64,000 bases of DNA from Chinchilla lanigera (Eukaryota; Chordata; Mammalia; Rodentia; Chinchillidae), in the NCBI RefSeq assembly GCF_000276665.1, contig NW_004955501.1, positions 6,856,776 through 6,920,775 of the forward strand. Reading direction: 5' to 3'. The notes below the pieces were generated by a model. The model worked only from the letters and a program-made list of their open reading frames with translations. It did no database searches and had not been told where the DNA came from. Of the stretch, positions 53,511 to 64,000 are shown piece by piece. How positions within the stretch are numbered: the stretch's first letter is position 1; every line of letters begins with the position of its first letter. The position numbers and the translations under genes are program-made.

Positions 53511-55540
53511 ATTTAGTTCTATCATTGTGTTAATTTTCTATTGCTGCTCTTCTTTCTTTCCCTTCTGCTTAATTGTTGTCCATATCTGATACGTTCATTT
53601 TTTTTTTTTTTTATCTTTTGGCATTGTTAACTCCTAGGATATCCTTGAGAATTTTTTGGAGTGTTGGTTTGGTGGTCATGAATTTTTTTAGATTTTCTTT
53701 ATCATGGAATTATCTTATTTCTCCATCAACTTTGAAAAATAATTTTGCAGGATACAATAGTCTGGGTTGAAAGCTGTTTTCTTTAAAAGCTTGAAGCACT
53801 TGGTCTCCTTGCCTTTAAGGTTTGTGTTGAGAAATCTGTTGTAATTCTGATGGGTTTCCCTTTATAGGTGATTCATTGGTTTTCTCTAACAGGCTTTAAG
53901 ATTCTGTGCTTCTAGATGGTTGTGGTGGCACAGGTCTGTAATCCCAGCACTTGGGAGCCTGAGGCAGGAGGATAACCACAAGTTCCAGGCTAGCCAGGGT
54001 GACAAAGTGAGTTCAAAGCTAATTTGAACTACATAGCAAGACTCTGTCTCAAGAAAAAAAAGGTTCTATTTTATTTCTGGTATTTTAATCATTATGTGAC
54101 ATGGGATGCTTTTTGGTTTTTTTTTTATCTGATTGTGGCTTTTGGGGGTTTTATATGCTTCACCTATCTGCATGTTAAATTCTTTTTTACGTTTGATAAA
54201 TTTTTTTCTACTACTTCTATAAACTTGATTTGCTGTCTCCTGATACCTGATTTGCTGTCTTCTGATTTTTCACTAAGTCCAGTTATTCTTATATTGATCC
54301 TTGTTGAGTTTTCTAAGAACTGTTGGTTCTATTTTCATGTTTTTTTGTTTTTAAGGTATCTCTCCTTAATTGATCAGAACTGTCCTATAGTCTTTAAATT
54401 AGTCACCTCTGGTACCCACACTTTGAATTATGCTTTTAATTTCTTTGATATTTGTTTGGAACTTTTTTATGGACATTATTGTCTATGCTGGGCACTCATG
54501 TTCTATATTTCTTTCATTTCACTGTTTATTAGTGTCTTCTTATTGATGATTTGTTTTATTAGGGTTATTAACTGATTAGTTATATTTTCTTTCAATTCAC
54601 CAAGCACATCACTGAAATGTTTTACCTCTACTGATACCCCTAAGACCTATCTGCTGTGTAATTTATGATTTTCTCCTCTCAATGTCCCCTGAACCAGTTT
54701 GGGGGAAATTGGGAGTTTGGAGAGGCATTTTATTGCTTTGATTTTTCATGTTTCTGTTTTCTTGTTTGTTTGTATGTTTTGTTCTGGGGTTTGCAAAGTT
54801 GTAGCCTAGTTCTCCATTCTTTGGGAGAGAGCCACAGTATGATTTTAGTGAAAACAATTATTTTGACTTATGATAATTTAGGCCATTAATTTTTCCTGGA
54901 TGTATGCAGCAGTGTCAGAGCTCAAACATATCACTAAACTAAATCCCTTCTTCTTTAAGACTGCCCCCTTGACAGTTGGCTTACTTCCACTGAACCTGGC
55001 CTCTCTTAGCAGAGTACAGCACCCATGATCTTCCTGTTCTGAGCCCTGGCTTCCCACAGATCCTAGGAGACACCTATTTAGCTCTCACCCCCTCCAAGCC
55101 TATCTCACAAGGCTGTCTCTCACACAGCCTCTGTGGAAAGGTGTCAATTCAGTCCTGAAGCAAAACTCTCCTCCTTGGTGTTTGTCTCTTCATAGATCAG
55201 GTCGACCTACTGATTGTCAACTATGTTGCCATGTTGTGGAGAACCCAGGGACTAGAAGTGAGGCATGCAGCTCTTAGGCCTTCATGGCGATGATGTAGTA
55301 CCCAGTGGGAAGCATCATCAACTGGGGATAAGATGCATGTCTTCTCATTCCTCTTGGCCCTGTGTAGGGCTTAGTTGTGTATCAGTATTGGCTGGGGGTG
55401 GGGCTTACTGTTCTCAGATCCTCCTGCTGTGGGGCAGGGCTAGGCAAATGTCAGTGTCAGCTGGGACCCAGTTTAAGTTTTTTAATCATTATTTTAATAT
55501 CCTAGATCAACCACTGAAGGACTGTAAGAATTCAGAGTGA
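53511..55540 (-). mobile_element. L1 ORF1 region and 5' UTR-like part, reverse
   Basis: Sequence left of the ORF2 start is AT-rich and reads as decayed coiled-coil ORF1 on the reverse strand (to about 54.9 kb). From 54.95 to 55.54 kb it becomes GC-richer (gctgggggtggggcttactg, gtggggcagggctaggc), as expected of an L1 5' UTR. Together with the ORF2 entry this suggests a near full-length element. The outer boundary is approximate. The 183-codon forward frame at 54024-54575 is antisense to this L1 and is not a gene. Confidence 0.6.
53912..54062 (+). mobile_element. B1-type SINE inside the reverse L1
   Basis: ggttgtggtggcacaggtct, cccagcacttgggagcctg, a doubled middle (gccagggtgacaaagtgag), agactctgtctcaag, then an A run. 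It inserted into the L1, so it is younger than that L1 copy. Confidence 0.9.
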
Positions 55541-57742
55541 CCCTGCTTGCTGAATCTCTAGGCAAAACAAGGATACAATGCATGGAGAGGCAAATCCTTT
55601 GCCATTTCCAGGATATGAACCATGTGAGCTCAGTGGTCTTTTTCTATGTTCTTATTTCTCAACCCCCTTTTTTCTGGAATTTTTCTGGAAATAGAAAACA
55701 AGAATTTAGGCTATCATTTAAGAAACGGTCTAGAGTAAACAGTATGTCCTGCTACAAAGGCATTTTGTTAAGTCCAAATTATGCTTTTAAAGGAAAGTTG
55801 CTCCAGAATGTGATCTCATAAATGTTTGACTACAGATAAAAGAGATTCAGCAGCTAACAAAGGCTGTTCATGGAGGCCTCTCTTAGAAAACCTTCAAGAG
55901 GTTCCCAAAGGCCTTACAAAGGGAAGGGAGCCAACCAGTAGGGTTATTTCATGTGTGAAGTTAAAAATGACAAAGAAAGACATTCATCCTTTGCTTTCCA
56001 CCTTTCTCCAGAAACAGCAGCAGGCACTGGGGACTTGGTGGCTTGGAGGGAGCATTTTGCACTCTTATTTTACAAAATTTCATAGAGCCGCTCCACAGCT
56101 CCACTTCATAATGAGAGCAGCCTCCCAGGCAGAAGCAAAAAGCAATGGATGCCTGTTCATAGGCTGCTTGCTGAGAATATTGGAGCACATACCAGAACCG
56201 CAGGTTTACATAAATGCTTCATATCAGAAAATGAAAATGTAGTGTTTCTGCAAGTTCACAGGACCCAGGCAGCAGTGGCCACCTCCACAAACTGGCATTT
56301 TTCAATCATTTCTTGCTCTTTCTCAACTTTACCCCATCATTTACTGCCTCCCTGTTGCTTCTAAAATAAATGTAACCTTTTGCTCTGTTCTCTTTGCACT
56401 AATGCTACCTTTAAAGAGCACGAAGAATTCCTGGTGCAAGGCCACCTCGTGAAGAGAGATATTTTATCTCCTACTTCGTTATGGAGACTTTAAAAACCAT
56501 CACTTGTCAGGAAAAAAAGCCTTTTAGCTTCCATGTACTTAGTCATGGTAGTCACCCATTACTCTATAGTCACATGGGAAAAAATTTATGAACCATCAGA
56601 ACTACAGAAAAGGCTAGGTGGCAAAGATCCCTAGTTTATTTCCTTTTACAGCAGTTAATTTTTGAAGTTTATACCTTCCCCCAGGCCTATATTAGACTGT
56701 TCTGAGCTGAAACAGCCTCTCTGGTTGTTGTGGACACAGAGGCTGCTGTCATGGGTGGGGAAACAGAAACCCCAGAGACCAGCCTGCAGGAAAAAAGTAG
56801 AATTTTTGTTTTCTCACAAGCAAGTTTGTCTGTCTATGCAGCACCGTACGCATAGGCAGCACAACATTAACCCCAGCCTATACTTTGTTCTGTTTCCCTC
56901 CAGATGTAATGTCCTCCTCTATCCCTAGAGAAATGATTGCTTCTTGTCCTTAATTGACATTCAATTCTACATTAAGTGTCACCAAATCCTATTGATTCTC
57001 TACACTTAATATCTCTGATCACAAGCCCCTTCTCAGTTCCTTTCTCATCATCATCTCTGCCTCACCCTAGTTTGTTGAAAATAAATTCCTCTAAGCCCGA
57101 TGATGTAGAGTTGATAGAAATGAAATTGCATAACAGGCCAGAATGAGGAGGAGGCAAAAGAGCCACCTTTGATGTGAATTTTACAGAGACTTCACTCTCA
57201 GGATTGTGCAGGTTTAGGGTCAGCTAAGAACGAGTGCCTTCCTGGGCTTCCACTCAAGGTCCACCCCAGTCCTCATTCTGTGACATGTTTAAAAATTATT
57301 ATAAAACATATTTTGGCCAAAACTGATGTGGGCTTCTAGACATGAGACACATCTCTTTGTATATCATGATGTACTCATCCAAGTGAAAGACTTGTGCTCA
57401 GGGGCTGCCACTCAGGTGCTTGCAGCTCAGGCTGCAGGCTCAGAGGTTTTTGCCCATGGCTAGGCAGAATAAAGCCTTAATTATGTTTCTTTAGTTGCCA
57501 TTTTTCTTTATGGGTATTTCCCATCTGGTCTTCATTACCTGATTTTACTCTCTAGGTTTATATTGAGATAGCAGCCTTCATCATCACATATCACATTTGA
57601 CACTTCAGGAGTCTCAGTCAGGTAACCAGCTCATGGGACAGATTTTTTAAAAGCACAGATAGGATGTCTTCTGTGGTGACAGAAGGGTATCGCAAATAGA
57701 GTGAAGTGAGTCACAGATAGTTATTATCAGTAATTAAGTATT
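55541..57742. other. No gene recognised
   Basis: About 2.2 kb of intron. A 138-codon forward frame at 55826-56242 has no recognisable domain, and I see no support for splicing. Confidence 0.45.
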
Positions 57743-57822
57743 GCGGTTGTGGATGTAGCTCAGTGACAGACGGCTTGCCTACCGTGTGCCAAGCCCAGCA
57801 CTGGATCCCCAGCATCGCAATG
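57743..57822 (+). mobile_element. ID SINE, old copy
   Basis: gttgtggatgtagctcagtg ... cttgcctaccgtgtgccaag ... ggatccccagcatcg is an ID or related tRNA-type body without a remaining tail or clear duplication. Confidence 0.75.
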
Positions 57823-58438
57823 AAATCATATTAGCTAGAGTAGAAACAAGGTAATATCCATGCAATTTCTTCATACTCTCCAGGATTTCCTAGTGCTTTA
57901 AGATACTTTCTTCAGTAAGAGAAAGGGGTGATTTTATACCTAGCTTTCCCAGCAATGCTTTACCTTCCACATACCATGGAAGTAAGTGTGAGGTGCACTG
58001 TCCCAGTGTGTCTCATCAGGAGAAAAAGACCAAGTGTGGAGTCCCTGTGTGCTGGACTTGGTAGTAAACCCAGGAAGCCCCCAGAGTATGATCTCTCCAA
58101 ACTCCGTCTCTCAAGTGCCTCTTGAGTTTTCCTCTTAGAGACAGTTTCCTGCAATTACCTGTATGCATTTTGACCTCTGTCTGTCAGATCCTCGTGAGTG
58201 AATGTCAGGGTACTTTGCACTTCCTTCTTGTGTGCAAAATACATGTAGATTCCCCTCCATTACTAGTTTTTCATCACAGTTCTTGACTAAAGGGATCTTT
58301 ATCTATTATCTTCTTTTCTTTTTCCGGTGAATTGACTGTGGCCTTTAGGATAAAGCCCATCTCAGAATACCCTGCATTCAGTTGCCCTCTAGGTCACTTC
58401 TAGTCCTCCTCAGTAACACATATTCTCATTGTCTCACT
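57823..58438. other. No gene or clear repeat recognised
   Basis: Intronic sequence. A 65-codon frame at 57928-58125 shows no family resemblance. Confidence 0.4.
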
Positions 58439-58470
58439 CTGTCCCTCTCTCTTTCTCTCTCTCTCTTTCT

Positions 58471-58514
<44 letters not shown>
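58439..58514 (+). repeat. (CT)n followed by (CA)n microsatellite
   Basis: A CT-rich run to about 58470, then roughly 42 bp of CA repeat. Confidence 0.95.
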
Positions 58515-58517
<3 letters not shown>

Positions 58518-58699
58518 GCCTTTAGCTGACTTTTATAATTGTTTTAGTAACAAAGAGCTGTTCATACAAGTTCATCCTTCCCTACATTATTATAGTTGCC
58601 TCCTAGCTGGTCTCCCTACCTCCAAGCCAAATCATTTTTTGGGAATTGTTGTGCTTGTGAGAAGTCTGGCTACAAACTTGCACATTCTTTTAGATGTGT

Positions 58700-58920
58700 A
58701 ATGGTGTAATAGTGAGGTATAGCCTTTGGATCCATATATATTTGGGTTTAATCCCAGCTCCACCCCCTAATACTTGTGTGAACGCACCACCTTTGGGCAC
58801 CACTGTTACCATCAACAAAAAAGAATAGCATTTACCTCATAGAGGCTTCACGAGAATGAAATCATAAACCCTGCAAAGCAGCTAGCACAGGGACTGGCAC
58901 AGAGACCAGCTTTGCTCTGG
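58700..58920 (+). mobile_element. MIR SINE
   Basis: tttgggtttaatcccagctc, tagcatttacctcatagagg and agctagcacagggactggc are in MIR order, with most of the element kept. Confidence 0.8.
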
Positions 58921-59284
58921 CTTTCTTCCTTTTCTTCTGCAGGTCAGGCATCCCTGGGTCAGGAGGCCTTGCCGTTCTCCCTCCCAGGACCTTTCTCTTC
59001 ACGTGCTGTTAGTGCTCGCAGTTAATCAGTGCTTGTCCCTTGTGGAGAACATCTGAGTGATCTGAAAGCAGAGTTTAAATTCTACCAAATTAGTTTTCAA
59101 CCCTAGCTTTGAGGGGAGTGAGGAAGAAAAGGAAAAAGAAATTAGTGATAAAAAATCTTCATGAAAGAAAGAAGAGTCTGTACGGGAATTACTGTCAGCC
59201 TATTGCCCCTCCTTGCTAGGCAGTCTGACCTGCCTGCAAGGCTCCCACGTTGGGCACATGTGAAACTTCTCACCAGTAACTTTA
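58921..59284. other. No gene or clear repeat recognised
   Basis: Intronic sequence between a MIR and a B1-dID. Confidence 0.4.
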
Positions 59285-59475
59285 CCATTTAAGAGCACCA
59301 GCAAGTCTTGCTATCCAAGGCTTAGGCAGAAGGGTCGCAAGTCTGAGGCTAGTCTGGGCAATTTAAGAAGACCCTGTCTCAAAACTTGAAAAGTTGCTCA
59401 AAGTATAGCTCAGTGGTAGAACACTTGCCTACCATGTACAAGGCCCTGGGTTCAATCCCCCATACATGAGAAAAG
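59285..59475 (+). mobile_element. B1-dID composite SINE
   Basis: The B1 right part (gtcttgctatccaaggctta, gaggctagtctgggcaattt, gaccctgtctcaaaac) is joined to an ID body (gtatagctcagtggtagaac, acttgcctaccatgtacaag, cctgggttcaatcccc). The arrangement is the clearest B1-dID in the window. Confidence 0.85.
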
Positions 59476-61165
<1,690 letters not shown>

Positions 61166-61169
61166 TTTA

Positions 61170-61350
61170 TTACATTTAACCTTTATATGAATCCAATATA
61201 ATAGGTATTATTTTAAAAAGGCAGCAGAACTACAGGAGAAGGTTAAATAACTTGCACACTGTCACACAGCCAGAAGCAGGATTTGAGCCCAGGTCTACCT
61301 CAGCACACAGCTTAAATCCATGATCACTGTATTTCATCATCCCCCAGAGT
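61170..61350 (-). mobile_element. MIR SINE
   Basis: ggttaaataacttgcacact, gtcacacagccagaagcagg, atttgagcccaggtc: a reverse MIR core. Confidence 0.85.
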
Positions 61351-62429
61351 ACTGGTAACTTCAGCAGTGATTTCTCTAGAGAGCCACATCTATGCAGCCA
61401 TCCAAGTGTGTGTATGTTTGCATAGATATGTATGAATAGACCAATAGTATTTATTTTTCTTGATGGTAAACATTGACCTTTCCCATCAAGAGAATTCCCT
61501 GTAAGAAGTGATTTAAATAAATTACACTAAAGTGAATTTCTTCTGCTGTTTCAGTTTTCACATAAAAGTAAAGGAGCTCAGGTGTTCATTGAAGAAAGCT
61601 TTTTGAGGTAGAGCCTAGGTGAGGATAAAGATACACAAATACCAGGCGATTCTCCAAGGTGATGATAAAACAAGACTGGTTAGTGATGGGCAGCAACTAG
61701 CTGACCTTGTAAGTAAGGAAAATACAGAACGCAGCACTGTCCTCCAGGTTGCACAGAAATTGTGTAGGATAGCATGATTTCTGTTTTTTTTCATCTTTTA
61801 ATTAATGATAACCATCTTAAAACTACAGTATACCCCATGGAAAACGACACATGCCAGTGACCCAAGGTGCAGAGAAACACACAGGGTGGGCCCAGTACTC
61901 TCTTGCCTGCTGGTGTATCTGCAGTTAGCCTGGTCATCACAGTAAGTCAAATGGGACAAGAGGGCAGTGGGGGAATGAAGTAAGAGGTCCTCTAAAACCA
62001 AAGAGCACCGAACACCCCGGCCCTTGTTGACGTTTGCCCTCCTCTATGTACACAAGGCAATCAGTAGTCACTTGTTGAAGTGACACTTCTTGTACTTAAC
62101 CTTGAGACGTAGACTGTGAAGAGAACTTGAGTTTCATCTCTGGTTTCTCCAGGCCCCAACACAGAGAGAATTCCTGAAAAAGCTTCTGTTACATGGAAAA
62201 TTCTATATAGAGGGAAAAGTCTGACAAATTGCACCTCCATTATCTTGGAAACTTGTTCAAATTTCCCCAAGACATAAAAACAGTAATTCTCTCCCTCTGT
62301 CCCCTCTCATACACAGACATACATGTTAGCAGTCTAATATAATAATGAGTGCACATGTAGAAATACGGAGGAGAGGGGATGTTTTCAGGATGCCAAACTT
62401 TTAAATCTTGAAATACATCTTTAAGCTTT
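61351..62429. other. No gene or clear repeat recognised
   Basis: About 1.1 kb of intron. I searched it for the next copine exon without success. Confidence 0.45.
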
Positions 62430-62556
62430 CCCAGCACAGTGGTGCACGCCTATAGTCTCACCTATGTAGGAGGTTGAAACAGGAGGATCACATGAGTCCA
62501 AGAATTAGAGACCAGCGTGGGTCACACAGCACAACCACATCTCAAAAGAAAATTAA
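62430..62556 (+). mobile_element. B1/7SL-type SINE, diverged
   Basis: cccagcacagtggtgcacgc, ctatgtaggaggttgaaaca, gaggatcacatgagtccaag and a degraded end keep 7SL-type order. Confidence 0.75.
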
Positions 62557-63665
62557 GAGATAAAGTAGGTAAACACATTTGTCTCTAAATCTGCGGAGAA
62601 GGCAGTCCACTAATGAATTCCACAAGAAAGATTGGTGAGTTGTCCAGAAATTAAGATACCAAGGCTAAGAGCTCCATCATGGTTCTGCAGCAGATTTATT
62701 GCATGATCTGGATACTCGTGTATTCTCAGGCAGCAATTCTGTGATGCTCTCTGTTGAGAATCTCCATTTCCTGGGTGCCTCACATGAAAAGTGGAGATAC
62801 TGTAGTCATAGTGACAGGTACATCTGATAAAACTTCTACCCCTATAGAGTCAGAACCAGACAAAGTCTGGGGAGTATTTTGTATTCTTTCAAAAAGACAG
62901 ATTCAATATAAAAATAAGATAGGATATCTTAGCAATTATACAAAGAATCACTGTAAATGATGCTTTTTAAAACTGTAATATGGCAAGTCTGAAGTTATCT
63001 TCCCCAACTGGCCAAGAAAATCAACTTTCTGCCGCTCAGGGGAGCAGTAAACATATTTATGTAAAGAAGGCAGCTCAACATTAAAATGGGCAAATGCTAA
63101 GGTAGAAAAGAAGGATTGAAAAATCTTGACACTCTTTTAAAAGACTCCCTAGAAAAATGTGTAATGCAGGCTGTTCATTTGAAAACTGACAAGGTTCTGT
63201 AGTTTTTCCTTTGTGTGGGTGGATAGACAATAGACAGGCAGAGTCAGGAAATTTCAAGTTTGGGCTCTGGAATTAATTTATTCTAGCATCAAAAGTCAGT
63301 GAGGTTGGTGCTTAAAAAGAAACACTTGAATAAAACTGACAGAAGGCATCATTTCCCATCCTGCAAAAAACACAGAGGTTTTAATCCCCATGAGCCTTAG
63401 AAATTCCTCTGCGCCTCTGACAGCCAGGGGTTTTCTTTCCACCTTGTTCAGTCATCACTCCTGGGTCATTAGAGGTGATCCATGAAGTAGAACAGCTTGA
63501 AAAATGTGCAAAGCTCTTCTCTGGGTGGCCTTGAAGGGAGATCTCTGCAAATAGCTGGTTCTCAAGCCCAGAAGACAACCCTGCCTGCCTGTGCAATCCC
63601 TCAGCCTCTGAAAGAAAGGCCGCTGCCTGTGCTCCCTACCCTGCCTCCCCAGGCACCACTGATGC
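62557..63665. other. No gene or clear repeat recognised
   Basis: Intronic sequence. No copine exon found. Confidence 0.45.
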
Positions 63666-63772
63666 CGATGTGCACAAACACATGCACACGTGTGCACGTC
63701 TGCAAACAGGCATGCGTGTGTGCAAACACAACCATACATGTGTGCACATGGCACACACACACACACTTACAG
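63666..63772 (+). repeat. Degenerate alternating purine-pyrimidine (CA/TG/CG) tract
   Basis: About 100 bp rich in tgtgcaca, cacacgtgtgcacgt, gcatgcgtgtgtgc and a final CA run. It creates Cys/Val/His-rich spurious frames on both strands (63455-63902). Confidence 0.85.
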
Positions 63773-64000
63773 GCCCACACAGCTCATGCTGGCTGTAGCC
63801 CTTCCCCAGCTCCTGTAAGCATACTGGTTCCTTATACTGCATAAGGCCCAGGCGACATTCTCTCCTTGAGCCCAGCAGGAATGTGAGTCTCTGACAACCC
63901 AAAATGCCTTCTATTAAAAAGGGGCCTCTGCGCTATTAAGAGAGTACTGAAGCTGAATGCATTGCTTGGAAGCACAGATTGCCAGCTGATAGAAGTAGAC
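63773..64000. other. End of window, intron; nothing recognised
   Basis: No exon or repeat identified in the final 230 bases. Confidence 0.4.

Noticed and set aside
54024..54575. 183-codon forward open frame, the longest in the window
   Set aside because: It begins inside a B1 tail and runs antisense through AT-rich L1 ORF1-region sequence; composition is Phe/Leu/Ile-rich and no gene family is recognised.
63455..63902. Overlapping Cys/His-rich frames on both strands, resembling small secreted proteins
   Set aside because: Product of the degenerate CA/TG repeat.

Overview
This is mammalian nuclear DNA, most likely from a rodent. It carries tRNA-derived ID SINEs, B1 and composite B1-dID SINEs, old L1 and MIR copies, and MaLR-type LTRs. 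It is low in CpG and almost entirely intronic or intergenic. The mix of ID and B1-dID elements argues against mouse or rat and suggests a squirrel-, beaver- or kangaroo-rat-related lineage. The exact lineage is inference.

The only protein-coding gene I can support is a stretch of CPNE4 (copine-4) on the + strand. Four coding exons are visible: 38402-38500, 40932-41018, 44444-44503 and 60606-60739. They read through without a break and encode the end of the second C2 domain, the linker and the start of the von Willebrand A (copine) domain. The introns between them are about 2.4, 3.4 and 16.1 kb. The 38.4 kb before the first visible exon shows no recognisable copine exon, so it is read as upstream intron. 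The last 3.3 kb is downstream intron.

Layout: 1-10.4 kb is intronic sequence with SINEs, L1 3' pieces, one forward MaLR-type LTR and a tiny U6 fragment. 10.4-15.05 kb is a decayed, rearranged forward L1 containing a near-identical 387-bp internal duplication. 15.7-16.75 kb holds reverse L1 3' pieces. 17-30 kb is repeat-poor. 30-37.4 kb has two reverse LTRs (one with a copied filler segment), MIR and B1 SINEs, an L1 patchwork and a mariner relic. 38-44.5 kb contains three CPNE4 exons, a reverse ERV-type LTR right behind the first, many MIRs and a U2 snRNA fragment. 50-55.5 kb is a reverse, nearly full-length but dead L1 with ID and B1 insertions. 60.6 kb holds the fourth exon.

I found no new multi-gene system. 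The points most worth a second look are genome-dynamics scars: a two-source templated filler in an LTR (35672-35757), a local L1 duplication whose older copy preserves the empty site of an ID insertion, 31-36 nt 5'-end fragments of U6 and U2 snRNA flanked by direct repeats, and an LTR lying about 20 bp from a weak CPNE4 splice donor.
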